Positions 7,181 through 15,909 are shown, counted from the stretch's first letter. The stretch is DNA of 35,604 bases from an uncultured Brevinema sp. (GCA_947038195.1 CAMQVI010000014.1:1-35604); one strand, 5' to 3'. A program made the numbers and translations. The notes: generated by a model not told the origin, from the sequence alone.

Positions 7181-8218
7181 TTAAGATTTCTCACAAGAAA
7201 AAATCCATGTATTTTTTTGAATATACTCTTCTTCGGGAGAAATGATTACATAATTTTTATAGTCTTCCATGTTAATGGCATTGGGGGGATTTTGAGTTTC
7301 GAGACAAATCCCTAAATGTTTTTCACCGATTTTTTGAGCGTTGACTATTCCCACTTTTTCGTCTAAAAAATTACCTGAATAAAAAACACAGGTGGATTGA
7401 TCCGTTTTTATTTCTAATTTCCTACCTGAATTGGGGTCTTTTAAGATTATAGGGGTGGGAGATTTGGCATCCAATAAAAAGGGATGGTCATAGCCTCCAC
7501 CTATACGAAGCTGTTCATTTGATTGATGGATGTCTTTTTTAATAGCTTTACTAATACGGAAATCAAAAGGGGTATTAGTCACGGGTAAAAGTACGCCTGT
7601 GGGGATTAAAGATTCTTTTAATTCAAAGAAATAATCACTAGCTATCATAAGCTCTTGACTTATGCCTGAATTTTTTAAGCCTGATAAATTAAAATAGCTG
7701 TGATTCGTCAAATTAATAATCGTTTTTTTATTGGTTTTGGCGTTCACAGACCAGTGTAATTGGTTGTTTTCTAGGTGGTATGTTAGCACAAATTTTACAA
7801 TACCTGGGTAGTTTTCTTCTAAATCTTCAGAAATATAAGATAAAACAAGCCTTGTATCTGTGAATTTTTCTTCTTTCCATATTTTTTTATCTAAACCTTC
7901 TCTGCCTCCGTGGAGATGAGTCCCTGAGGGATTGGTGTGTAATTGATATTTTTTATCATCAAGAGTGAATATACCGTCTTCAATTCGTCCTGCCGTTCTT
8001 CCTATCACTGCCCCAAAATGAGGGAGATTTTCTTCATAATTTTCAATATTATCATAGCCTAAAACAATATTATCAATAATACCTAGTGAATCGGACATTA
8101 AAATTTCTTGAATAATACACCCACAATTTAGGATAGATACGCTCAAAAAATCATTTTTCAAGGTGTATTTGTGTATTGTTTCTTGGTTTTTAGTAGTTCC
8201 AAAAGTATCTTTAATCAT
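7181..8218 (-). CDS. galM: Aldose 1-epimerase (galactose mutarotase)
   Basis: This 345-residue cytosolic enzyme interconverts alpha and beta anomers of galactose, supplying the anomer that GalK uses. The general-acid histidine motif is NLTNHSYFNLSG, with HLHGGREGLDK upstream. The catalytic glutamate is in CLETQNPPNAIN, and GAVIGRTAGRI is the sugar-binding block. An earlier in-frame ATG (8234-8236) lies inside galT without a ribosome site. The ATG at 8216-8218 has GAGGGG about six bases upstream and starts MIKDTFGTT, so I use it. It begins two bases after the galT stop, which indicates translational coupling as the last gene of galK-galT-galM. Confidence 0.93.
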   Translation of the reverse strand: MIKDTFGTTKNQETIHKYTLKNDFLSVSILNCGCIIQEILMSDSLGIIDNIVLGYDNIENYEENLPHFGAVIGRTAGRIEDGIFTLDDKKYQLHTNPSGTHLHGGREGLDKKIWKEEKFTDTRLVLSYISEDLEENYPGIVKFVLTYHLENNQLHWSVNAKTNKKTIINLTNHSYFNLSGLKNSGISQELMIASDYFFELKESLIPTGVLLPVTNTPFDFRISKAIKKDIHQSNEQLRIGGGYDHPFLLDAKSPTPIILKDPNSGRKLEIKTDQSTCVFYSGNFLDEKVGIVNAQKIGEKHLGICLETQNPPNAINMEDYKNYVIISPEEEYIQKNTWIFSCEKS

Positions 8219-8220
8219 AT

Positions 8221-9684
8221 TTACCCCTCTTTCCATTCTTGAAAAAATAAATCAAAGTCTTCAAATGATTTGAATACTCCACAATCTTCCAACACTCTAG
8301 AAAATACTTTTCCTATTTCTTCTCTTAATATGCTTTGAATATTTTCGGCTGTTATTGTGTTTTGTGTTTTTAGTAGGTCGAGCCATGGTAGATGAGTATC
8401 AAGCTCTGGAGCACTGGTGCCCTTTAACAAATACTCTTCCATGAGTTTTATTTCATTTTCTAAACGCCCCGGTAAAATCGCTAATCCCATGACTTCTATT
8501 AAACCAATGTTTTCTTTTTTTATATGGTGATACTCTTGATGAGGGTGATATAGTCCTAAAGGGTGTTCTGAGGTGGTGAAATTATTTCGAAGGGTCAAAT
8601 CCAACTCGTAATAATCTCCATTTTTACGAGCAATAGGAGTAATGGTATTATGCCTTACTCCACCCGTATGAGAAAATATGTTTAGAGGGGCATTATTATA
8701 ATTTTCCCAAAAATTCGAGAGTGATACGGCACTCTTAATAATAAGACCTGAATTTTTTGAGGATAATCTTATCACATTTAAGGGCCATTTTAAAAGAGAA
8801 AATTTAATACCCTCATCTTTACTGTGATAACTTTTAAGGATTTTAGCATGATTAATAGGGAATATATGAGCTCCAGCTTGGTAGTGATTATGAGATAGAA
8901 TAGATCCTCCCACAATGGGGAGGTCAGCATTAGAACCAATAAAATAATGGGGAAATAGATCTAAAAATGCACATAGATTTTTGAAAGTATCTTTATTGAT
9001 AAGCATATTTTCATGTTGTTCGGAGAGAACTATACTATGATGATTGTAGTAAATATAAGGGGAATATTGGAAATACCAAGGTTTATCGTTTAGAGTCAAG
9101 GAAATCAAGCGTAGATTTTGTCGTGCTGGATGGGAAATATGCCCAAAAAAACCTTCATTTTCTTTACATAGGACACATAAAGGGTAATTGGTGCTTTGAT
9201 TGTTTTTTTGTGCTGCAATAGCTAGAGGATCTTTTTCTGGTTTGGATAAATTAATAGTGATTTCTAAATCACCGTATGGGGAAGAATGTTTCCATTGTAT
9301 ATTTTTGTTAATTCTGTTCATTCTAATATAGTTAACATCTATATTATATTGATAAAACCAATCCGTCGCTTGTTTAGGGGAGATAGCATATAAATGGTCG
9401 AAATGATTTTGGATAGCACTGGGTTTATCACAAAAAACGCCCATGATATGAGAATCTAATAAATCAGCAAAATCAGGATGAAGGGATGTCAGCATGCCTT
9501 TTTTATGAGCTTCTTGTAATAAAGGATAGAGAAGATCATCAATATTATCAATAGTAGCTTCTGCTATTTTATCACTATCTACTGGTACTTGTAAGATACC
9601 TGCTAATTGATTGGCGATATAATCTCTGTCTCTTTCTGTAATAAGATTTTTGTCGATTCCATATTGGATAATTTCTTGTAACAT
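8221..9684 (-). CDS. galT: UDP-glucose:hexose-1-phosphate uridylyltransferase, class II
   Basis: This 487-residue enzyme exchanges UMP between UDP-glucose and galactose-1-phosphate in the Leloir pathway. It belongs to the long class II GalT family best known from Firmicutes, not the roughly 350-residue E. coli class. Markers are an N-terminal helical region, PYGDLEITINLSKPEKDP, LCKENEGFFGH, and the catalytic-region motif GGSILSHNHYQAGAH. Class II proteins I remember read SHDHFQGG or SHDHYQGG here, so D to N and G to A changes may be present, but both His and the Gln remain. A ribosome site (TTAGGA) precedes the start. It begins 13 bases after galK and ends two bases before galM. No galE is in the window. 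Confidence 0.93.
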   Translation of the reverse strand: MLQEIIQYGIDKNLITERDRDYIANQLAGILQVPVDSDKIAEATIDNIDDLLYPLLQEAHKKGMLTSLHPDFADLLDSHIMGVFCDKPSAIQNHFDHLYAISPKQATDWFYQYNIDVNYIRMNRINKNIQWKHSSPYGDLEITINLSKPEKDPLAIAAQKNNQSTNYPLCVLCKENEGFFGHISHPARQNLRLISLTLNDKPWYFQYSPYIYYNHHSIVLSEQHENMLINKDTFKNLCAFLDLFPHYFIGSNADLPIVGGSILSHNHYQAGAHIFPINHAKILKSYHSKDEGIKFSLLKWPLNVIRLSSKNSGLIIKSAVSLSNFWENYNNAPLNIFSHTGGVRHNTITPIARKNGDYYELDLTLRNNFTTSEHPLGLYHPHQEYHHIKKENIGLIEVMGLAILPGRLENEIKLMEEYLLKGTSAPELDTHLPWLDLLKTQNTITAENIQSILREEIGKVFSRVLEDCGVFKSFEDFDLFFQEWKEG

Positions 9685-9697
9685 ATTTGATCCTAAG

Positions 9698-10864
9698 TTA
9701 AAAATGTCGAACGCCGTCTTCTACCATTACTTGGTAAAATTCTGCGTTAAGATGATAATTTTTTTGTACATGAGTAATAAAATCCTCTACAGTATCAGAG
9801 GGCACAAGGGCAATACAACAGCCACCAAAACCAGCTCCTGTCATTCTTGATCCTAAAACTCCTGTATAATTTCGAGCAATATCTGTAAGAGAATCTAGCT
9901 CCATACCCGTTACTTCGTAATCATCCCTTAAAGAATAATGAGATTCGTTGAGTAGTATTCCTAGATGTTCAATATCATTTTTTTCAAGGCATGCTAAGGC
10001 TTTTAGGGTGCGTTGATTTTCGGTAACAGCATGTTTGGCTCTTTTTAGCAGAATAGGATCTGGGATATTGTGTTTATACTGTTCAAATTGTTCTTCTGTT
10101 AATTCTCCTAGGGTTTTAATAGCAATTTCTTTTTGTAAATATTCTACTGCTTTTTCGCACTCTGCTCTTCTTTCGTTATATTTGGAGTCTTGGAGCTGAC
10201 GTTGTTTTTTAGAATCCATAATCACTAAGGTATATTTTCCAAGATTTAAAGGCACATAGGTATAGTCCAAAGTATTACAATCTAATAAAATCCCATGATC
10301 TTTTTTTCCCATAGCAGAAGCGAATTGATCCATAATACCACAGTTTACACCCACAAGATGCTCTGCTTTTTGAGCTATTTTAACAAGCTCTATTTTATCT
10401 AATTGACAATGAAATAAACTATCAAAAGCATAAGCGAGAGAAACGCATACGGATGCCGAAGAAGATAATCCTGCCCCATCTGGAATATTTCCAAAAAGGA
10501 GAATATCAAAACCATGCTCAAAATGAATATTTTTTTCGACCTGAAAAGCTCTAATAATACCAACAAGATATTTAGCCCATCCTGAAGCGTCTTCTTTAGC
10601 ATCAATGGATAAAGTGCAAATGCCTTCTTCTGGGAAATTCATAGAATAAGCTCTCACTTGCTTATCTGATCTGGGAGAAAGTACTAAAAAAGAACCTATA
10701 TCAATCGCTACAGGGAAAACATTCCCTCCGTTGTAGTCTGTATGTTCTCCTATAATATTCACACGACCTGGGGCAAAAGTAAAAGATAAATTATTTTTAT
10801 GATTGAAGACTGTTTCAAACTCTTGTAGCAATCGCTCTTTTATCGTAGAAAAATCAATGCCCAT
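9698..10864 (-). CDS. galK: Galactokinase
   Basis: This 388-residue GHMP-family kinase makes galactose-1-phosphate from galactose and ATP. All three family motifs are present: the galactokinase signature GEHTDYNGG (residues 39-47), the ATP loop DGAGLSSSASV and the C-terminal GSRMTGAGFGGC. An earlier in-frame ATG lies 13 codons upstream but lacks a ribosome site. AGGAG lies seven bases before the ATG at 10862-10864, giving the normal family length. It is the first gene of galK-galT-galM and diverges from mglB. A promoter and a palindromic operator candidate lie in the 270 bases between. Confidence 0.96.
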   Translation of the reverse strand: MGIDFSTIKERLLQEFETVFNHKNNLSFTFAPGRVNIIGEHTDYNGGNVFPVAIDIGSFLVLSPRSDKQVRAYSMNFPEEGICTLSIDAKEDASGWAKYLVGIIRAFQVEKNIHFEHGFDILLFGNIPDGAGLSSSASVCVSLAYAFDSLFHCQLDKIELVKIAQKAEHLVGVNCGIMDQFASAMGKKDHGILLDCNTLDYTYVPLNLGKYTLVIMDSKKQRQLQDSKYNERRAECEKAVEYLQKEIAIKTLGELTEEQFEQYKHNIPDPILLKRAKHAVTENQRTLKALACLEKNDIEHLGILLNESHYSLRDDYEVTGMELDSLTDIARNYTGVLGSRMTGAGFGGCCIALVPSDTVEDFITHVQKNYHLNAEFYQVMVEDGVRHF

Positions 10865-10961
10865 AGATGACTCCTTTATTTGTATCTTCTTGATTATTAT
10901 CATAATAGCAAAGCATACAAACTATTTATTACCTATTAATTAACGAGAGAATAATACATAT

Positions 10962-10989
10962 ATTATAGTTTATTATAAGAAAAAATCAA
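10962..10989 (-). promoter_or_regulatory. Promoter of galK-galT-galM
   Basis: The minus strand has TTGATT (10984-10989), a 16-base spacer and TATAAT (10962-10967), about 100 bases upstream of the galK start. The palindrome at 10992-11008 ends three bases upstream of the -35 box. Confidence 0.5.
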
Positions 10990-10991
10990 TA

Positions 10992-11008
10992 CTACAATTA
11001 AATTGTAG
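10992..11008. promoter_or_regulatory. Candidate operator between the gal and mgl operons
   Basis: CTACAATTAAATTGTAG is a perfect 8-bp inverted repeat around a single central base. It lies directly upstream of the gal -35 box and about 65 bases upstream of the mglB -35 box. The position suits a regulator controlling both divergent galactose operons. No regulator gene is nearby. Confidence 0.45.
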
Positions 11009-11074
11009 GACAAATCCCTTAACTAGCTATAATAAAATGAAATGAACATAGCGAGTTTTAGAATAAAATATTCC

Positions 11075-11102
11075 TTGACAAAAAATGTAAACAAGCCATA
11101 AT
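11075..11102 (+). promoter_or_regulatory. Promoter of mglB-mglA-mglC
   Basis: A perfect TTGACA (11075-11080), a 16-base spacer and CATAAT (11097-11102) lie about 30 bases before the mglB ATG. Confidence 0.6.
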
Positions 11103-11133
11103 TAAAGTAATAATATTGTTTTAGGAGACTTTT

Positions 11134-12135
11134 ATGAAAAGAATAGGAAGCTTACTTATTTTTGTGGCAGCATTATCAGCTTGTGGTGCAGACACAGAGG
11201 GTAAAGACAAATTCGGAATTACTTTGTATAAGTTTGACGATACCTTTATTTCTAGTGTAAGAAGTGCTATGGAAGATCACAACAAAGATAAGGCATTTTT
11301 AAATTTCGCTGATGGTCAAAGTCAACAGCCTACTCAAAATGACTCTATTGATACTTTCATTGTAGAAGGATATGATGGATTAGGTGTTAATATGGTAGAT
11401 CGTACTGCCGCATCTGTTATTATCGGCAAAGCAAAAGAAGCTGATATCCCTATTGTATTTTTCAATAGAGAACCAACAGCTAAAGATATGAATTCTTGGG
11501 ATAAACTCTACTATGTAGGCGCAAAAGCAGAAGAATCTGGACGTATTCAAGGGGAAATTTTAGCAAAATATTTCAAAGAAAACCCCAAAGCTGATAAAAA
11601 TGGTGATGGTATATTACAATATGTCATGCTTACAGGAGAACCTGGACACCAAGATGCTATCTTAAGAACAGAACATTCCGTAAAAGCTCTAAAAAACGCT
11701 GGACTTTCCGTACAACAACTTGCAACTGATACAGGTATGTGGCAAAGAGTCAATGGTCAAGAAAAAATGGCTGCATGGCTTTCTGCTTATGGAGATGACA
11801 TTGAAGCTGTTTTAGCTAATAATGATGATATGGCATTAGGTGCTATCGAAGCCCTTAAAGCTCAAAACTACTTTCAAGGCGATAAAATGATGCCTGTTCT
11901 AGGTGTGGATGCTTCTGCTCCTGCTATAGACTCTTTGAAAGAAGGATTCCTTTATGCTACTGTGTTAAATGACAGTGTAGGGCAAGGTTCTGCTGTTTTA
12001 GATATCTTAACAGAATTACAAAAAGAGACCCCTGACTTAAGTTCTTTACCTCATACATTTACAGATACTAAATATGTATGGATTCCTTATGTTCCTGTTA
12101 CTCAAGATAATTACAAAGATTTCATGAAAAAATAA
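11134..12135 (+). CDS. mglB: Galactose/methylgalactoside-binding lipoprotein
   Basis: This 333-residue solute-binding protein of the MglBAC galactose importer closely follows E. coli MglB by eye: GITLYKFDDTFISSVR, VNMVDRTAASVIIGKA, IPIVFFNREPTAKDMNSWDK, GEPGHQDAILR, AWLSAYGDDIEAVLANNDDMA and VPYVPVTQDN. The loop NPKADKNGDGILQ keeps the calcium-site pattern of E. coli MglB. The N-terminus has a lipobox (LSAC, Cys17), so it is expected to be a lipoprotein tethered to a membrane, as spirochaetal MglB is, not a soluble periplasmic protein. TAGGAG lies nine bases before the ATG. It is the first gene of mglBAC, and a strong hairpin follows it. Confidence 0.95.
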   Translation: MKRIGSLLIFVAALSACGADTEGKDKFGITLYKFDDTFISSVRSAMEDHNKDKAFLNFADGQSQQPTQNDSIDTFIVEGYDGLGVNMVDRTAASVIIGKAKEADIPIVFFNREPTAKDMNSWDKLYYVGAKAEESGRIQGEILAKYFKENPKADKNGDGILQYVMLTGEPGHQDAILRTEHSVKALKNAGLSVQQLATDTGMWQRVNGQEKMAAWLSAYGDDIEAVLANNDDMALGAIEALKAQNYFQGDKMMPVLGVDASAPAIDSLKEGFLYATVLNDSVGQGSAVLDILTELQKETPDLSSLPHTFTDTKYVWIPYVPVTQDNYKDFMKK

Positions 12136-12159
12136 CATTATAAAGTTATTAGTAAAACA

Positions 12160-12192
12160 AACAAATACCTAGTATATTACTAGGTATTTGTT
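12160..12192 (+). terminator. Intercistronic hairpin between mglB and mglA
   Basis: A perfect 15-bp stem (AACAAATACCTAGTA at 12160-12174, TACTAGGTATTTGTT at 12178-12192) has a three-base loop and is followed by the weak T-tract GTTTATT. It sits inside the operon, so it probably acts as a partial terminator or as a 3' stabiliser that keeps mglB mRNA more abundant than mglA-mglC. Confidence 0.7.
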
Positions 12193-12228
12193 GTTTATTC
12201 GGAAAAATCTTATGGGGGAGGAGCTCTA

Positions 12229-13734
12229 ATGACTGACGTTCTATGTTTAGAAGTTAAAGATATACATAAATCATTCCCAGGAGTCAAAGCACTAGATGGG
12301 GTTAATCTTCAATTAGGTATAGGGGAAGTCCATGCCTTAGTAGGTGAAAATGGGGCTGGAAAATCTACCTTAATGAAATGCTTATTTGGAATTGAGCAAC
12401 CTTCTTCTGGAGAAATCTTTATTGATGGCTCAAAAATATCCATTAAAAATAGTAAAGAAGCTATGGAACATGGGATAGCAATGATACACCAAGAATTGCA
12501 TCCTATTCCTCATATGACTGTTGGAGAAAATATATGGTTAGGACGATATCCTACTGTTAAATTTCCTTTTTTAGTAGATCATCAAACACTCTACCAAGAA
12601 ACAAAAAAATTATTTGAATCACTGAATATAGATATTGATCCCAAAAAAAAGGTTTTTGAGCTCTCTGTTTCTCAAGTTCAAATGTTAGAAATTGCCAAAG
12701 CTGTTTCTAGTAAGGCAAAAATTATCTTTATGGATGAACCGACTTCTTCTTTGACAGATAATGAAGTTATCCATCTATTTAATATTATTAAAAAATTAAA
12801 AAATTTTGGTGTTTCTATCGTATATGTATCTCATAAGATGGAAGAGATTAAAGAAATATGTGATAAAATAACTATTTTGAGAGATGGCAAATATATAGGT
12901 CAATGGAATACGGAAGATCTCTCTATTGAAGAAATTATCGCTAATATGGTCGGGAGAAAATTAGACAATCGATTCCCTGAAAAAACATATACACCTAGTC
13001 CAGAAGTAATCATGGAAGTGAAAAACTTCACTTCTCTCTTGCCTAATTCTTTTAAAGGGATTAATTTTGAACTTAAAAAAGGCGAAATACTAGGCGTGGG
13101 TGGTCTTGTAGGGGCTCAGCGAACAGAATTAATGGAAAGTATTTTTGGTCTCAGACCTGTAGAAGGTGAAGTGTTTATTCATGGGAAAAAAACATCTCTT
13201 CGTTCTCCTATCGAAGCTAAAATAGCTAAAATAGCATTATTAACAGAAGATAGACGGACTAGTGGTATTGTAGGGTGTTTGCCCGTAACTAATAATATAC
13301 TATTAGCTTCTTATCCAAAGTTTGCTAAATTTAATTATATTACGAATCAAGCACAAAATAATGGTATTGCTCAAGAGTATGTGAAAAAACTAAATATTAA
13401 AACAGCCTCTATCCAAACTGCGATAGGTACTTTATCAGGTGGGAATCAACAAAAGGCTCTCATTGCTCGTTGGTTACTCACAGAGCCTGATATTTTAATA
13501 TTAGATGAGCCTACAAGAGGAATTGATGTAGGGGCGAAATTTGAAGTTTATCAACTTATTTATGAATTAGCCAGTGCTGGAAAAGCAATTATTATGATTT
13601 CTTCTGAGATGCCAGAATTAATTGGTATTTCCGATAGAATTATGGTTATGAGTAATGGGTATTTAAGTGGTATTCTCAATCCTGAAGAGTTCCAACAAGA
13701 AAAAATCATGAGTTTAGCGACAGAGTTTTTATAG
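12229..13734 (+). CDS. mglA: Galactose/methylgalactoside ABC transporter, ATP-binding protein
   Basis: This 501-residue protein has two ABC ATPase domains, as in MglA/RbsA/XylG. In the first, Walker A is GENGAGKST (39-47), the signature is the degenerate LSVSQ (145-149) usual for MglA, and Walker B ends IIFMDEP (165-171). The second domain has a degenerate P-loop (GGLVGAQRTELMESIFG), also usual for the family, an intact signature LSGGNQQKALIARWL (from residue 402) and Walker B ILILDEPTRGIDVG. It powers galactose uptake with MglC and MglB. A very strong ribosome site (GGGGGAGGAG) precedes the ATG. The mglC gene starts nine bases after its stop. Confidence 0.96.
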   Translation: MTDVLCLEVKDIHKSFPGVKALDGVNLQLGIGEVHALVGENGAGKSTLMKCLFGIEQPSSGEIFIDGSKISIKNSKEAMEHGIAMIHQELHPIPHMTVGENIWLGRYPTVKFPFLVDHQTLYQETKKLFESLNIDIDPKKKVFELSVSQVQMLEIAKAVSSKAKIIFMDEPTSSLTDNEVIHLFNIIKKLKNFGVSIVYVSHKMEEIKEICDKITILRDGKYIGQWNTEDLSIEEIIANMVGRKLDNRFPEKTYTPSPEVIMEVKNFTSLLPNSFKGINFELKKGEILGVGGLVGAQRTELMESIFGLRPVEGEVFIHGKKTSLRSPIEAKIAKIALLTEDRRTSGIVGCLPVTNNILLASYPKFAKFNYITNQAQNNGIAQEYVKKLNIKTASIQTAIGTLSGGNQQKALIARWLLTEPDILILDEPTRGIDVGAKFEVYQLIYELASAGKAIIMISSEMPELIGISDRIMVMSNGYLSGILNPEEFQQEKIMSLATEFL

Positions 13735-13743
13735 GGGTGTAAC

Positions 13744-14727
13744 ATGAATAAAGCTGCAACAAATAAATTTTATACTATTTTTCAAAATGGAGGAATCTAT
13801 TTGGTCTTATTACTATTAGTTATTAGTATAGGACTTATTAAACCTTCTTTTTTAACTTTACCAAATCTTCTCAACATTTTAAGAATATCTTCTGTGAGAG
13901 CTATTATAGCTCTTGGAGTCGGGTGTATTCTCATTACAAGAGGTACGGATTTGTCTTCTGGACGTATTGTAGGACTAACAGCTTGTATTGCTGCCTCCTT
14001 AATGCAAAATGCAGATTATGCCGACAAAATGTTCCCTAATCTTCCTTTGCTTCCTTTAATTATGCCTTTTATTGCTGTATTGGCGGTAGGTACTTTTATA
14101 GGAATGATGAATGGGCTTATTATTACTACTTTTAAAATTCCTCCTTTTATTGCGACATTAGGAATGATGATTATAGTGTATGGTTTAGCCTCTATTTATA
14201 CAGATGCTAAACCTATAGGTGGTCTAAGACAAGATTTTATTGGTTTAGGTACAGGATCCACCCTATCTATCCCTAATTTGATTTTATTTGCTGGTGGTAT
14301 TGTTTTTATAATATGGTTCCTTTTAGATAAAACAATATTAGGTAAGTATATTTATGCTATTGGGGGAAATCCTACTGCTACCTTAGTATCAGGGATCAAC
14401 ATCAATTTTACCCTCATTAAAACATATGCTATCGCTGGCGCTCTTTATGGATTAGCAGGATTATTATTAGCCGCCCGTACAGGAGGAGCTACCAACAATT
14501 ACGCAAACATGTATGAGTTAGATGCTATCGCCGCTTGTACCATAGGGGGAGTCTCTACTACGGGTGGTATTGGTCGAGTTAGTGGGATAATTACAGGGGT
14601 ATTGATTTTTGAGGTGCTGAGTAATGGACTTGTTATCCTTGGGGTTTCTCCTTACTTACAACAAATTATCAAAGGGGTGATAATTATTGTCGCTATTGCC
14701 TTTGATATGAGAAAAAATAAAGCGTAA
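13744..14727 (+). CDS. mglC: Galactose/methylgalactoside ABC transporter permease
   Basis: This 327-residue polytopic inner-membrane protein of the branched-chain amino acid/ribose permease family has eight to ten hydrophobic segments. Family blocks seen are NILRISSVRAIIALGVGCILITRGTDLSSGR, with its characteristic TDLSSG, then NGLIITTFKIPPFIATLGM, YAIGGNPTATLVSGIN, and LDAIAACTIGGVSTTGGIGRVSG near the C-terminus. It forms the channel for galactose with MglA. GGGGTG lies before the ATG, nine bases after mglA. A strong terminator starts 68 bases after the stop. Confidence 0.95.
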   Translation: MNKAATNKFYTIFQNGGIYLVLLLLVISIGLIKPSFLTLPNLLNILRISSVRAIIALGVGCILITRGTDLSSGRIVGLTACIAASLMQNADYADKMFPNLPLLPLIMPFIAVLAVGTFIGMMNGLIITTFKIPPFIATLGMMIIVYGLASIYTDAKPIGGLRQDFIGLGTGSTLSIPNLILFAGGIVFIIWFLLDKTILGKYIYAIGGNPTATLVSGININFTLIKTYAIAGALYGLAGLLLAARTGGATNNYANMYELDAIAACTIGGVSTTGGIGRVSGIITGVLIFEVLSNGLVILGVSPYLQQIIKGVIIIVAIAFDMRKNKA

Positions 14728-14794
14728 ATCAAAAAAATTGCTATACTTTCTCATTAAAACATATTTTTTGATTATCTCTTATTGATTATAATAC

Positions 14795-14830
14795 AAAAAA
14801 CACCACCTTATTATTAGGGTGGTGTTTTTT
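14795..14830. terminator. Terminator of the mgl operon
   Basis: AAAAAACACCACC (14795-14807) pairs perfectly with GGTGGTGTTTTTT (14818-14830), with a ten-base loop and T-run. Confidence 0.85.
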
Positions 14831-14864
14831 GAGTTATTTCGTTTTTGTCAAATCATTCTATCTC

Positions 14865-15087
14865 ATGCTTCGCAGGGGGTTCTTAGGGGGAAGAGTTAGA
14901 CAAAAGCGAGACAGTTTATCTGTCGACACTTTTGACTTTTACAGTTTTCCCAAATAGGATTTGAAACAATTTAATCTCACTGTAAATATTAACGTTCCCC
15001 CTTAAGTCGATTGGGGGTTATAGGGGGGATATCGACAGATCCCCCCTAAAGAAAGGAATACTTCAAAATTCTCTTTTTGTTTTATAG
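14865..15087 (+). repeat. Long dispersed repeat, copy 2
   Basis: About 223 bases align with 6813-7026: an ATGCT(T/A)CG start, GCGAGACAGT, the identical 37-base block at 14934-14970, CCCCCTTAAGTCGATTGGGGG, GATATCGACAGATCCCCCCT and a diverged AT-rich tail. The right arm of the hairpin is degraded here. It fills the 413-base space between mglC and the next gene, together with the mgl terminator. Confidence 0.75.
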
Positions 15088-15140
15088 TATTTTTAATTGT
15101 TTTATGGTATGATGAAATAGGACTTAGGGAGGAGAAAAAT

Positions 15141-15878
15141 ATGAATAAAAAAGGCTTTTTTATTGGTGTCGTCGTCGTACTAGGAGCTATGTTTTTTGTA
15201 CGATATTTATTATCTAACACTAGCTTAAATGATATAAGTATAGCAGGAAGTGTAACAGCTTGTATTTCATTTTGGGGTTTGACTATTGCTCATCGTAAGA
15301 TGAAACACTGGGAACTAGAACAGTGTCAAGAATTGGGAAAAACATTGAAAAATTATAGAGATATAAAAAATGAAACGGTTGAAAAATGGAATAATGATTT
15401 AAGTGCTTTTTCATCTGAGTACACAGACATATCAGCTAACATATTAAATTTTTGGGAAGATATTGCTCTTAACGAGCAAAAATCCTATTTAGATAGAGAT
15501 TTACTGTATAATATATTTACATTAGCTCTTATAGAAGATTTAGAAAAAGGATTATATGATAAGTATCAAGAGCAACATGAAAAAAATAAAACTGCTTATT
15601 GCCATATGAGAAAACTCTATATCAAATGGAAAAAAAGACTTAAAAAAGAACAGCATAAAAAACATCTCTCAAAAGACTGGGATACAGTACAAGGATTAAT
15701 CACAGAGGCAAGAGAGAGTAACCCAGAGTTAGCAAAAAGAGCACACACAACGATAGCTTATATAGAAAAAGCTATCTCTAATTTTGAGGTGCCCCTTTTC
15801 ATAGGGGGTTTGCATAAGAAAACAATGTCGTTCTCTATGTTCTCTCGTTGTTTTCTAAAGAACCCCCTCGCCTTATAA
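15141..15878 (+). CDS. Hypothetical membrane-anchored helical protein with a repeat-derived tail
   Basis: This 245-residue protein has no family I recognise. Two hydrophobic segments near the N-terminus (about residues 5-24 and 34-51) are followed by a long, charged, Lys/Glu-rich region (52-215) that is probably helical or coiled-coil in the cytoplasm. GGGAGGAG lies seven bases before the ATG. From about residue 214 the frame enters the 32-bp G/C-tract repeat (15782-15813). The last 30 or so residues (EVPLFIGGLHKKTMSF onward, ending FLKNPLAL) are therefore encoded by repeat DNA and probably replaced the original C-terminus. The N-terminal part looks genuinely coding. The gene is bounded by repeats on both sides. 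Confidence 0.65.
   Translation: MNKKGFFIGVVVVLGAMFFVRYLLSNTSLNDISIAGSVTACISFWGLTIAHRKMKHWELEQCQELGKTLKNYRDIKNETVEKWNNDLSAFSSEYTDISANILNFWEDIALNEQKSYLDRDLLYNIFTLALIEDLEKGLYDKYQEQHEKNKTAYCHMRKLYIKWKKRLKKEQHKKHLSKDWDTVQGLITEARESNPELAKRAHTTIAYIEKAISNFEVPLFIGGLHKKTMSFSMFSRCFLKNPLAL
15782..15813 (+). repeat. 32-bp G/C-tract dispersed repeat, copy 2 (inside a gene)
   Basis: One mismatch to 6061-6092. It encodes part of the C-terminus of the 15141-15878 protein. It is followed by an inverted structure (GAAAACAA with TTGTTTTC, and GGGGGTTT with AACCCCC) that ends at about 15869. A partial copy of the 20-bp repeat (AATAGCTATCTAT) follows near 15886-15900. Confidence 0.75.
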
Positions 15879-15909
15879 GAATCAAAATAGCTATCTATTA
15901 TACAATATA

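Noticed and set aside
10399-10605. Second minus-strand frame inside galK
   Set aside because: It overlaps the GHMP-kinase ATP loop of galK in another frame and has no start signals.
11085-11098. TGTAAACAAGCCA as a catabolite-repression or GalR operator near the mgl promoter
   Set aside because: Only one half resembles either consensus; the second half-site is absent.
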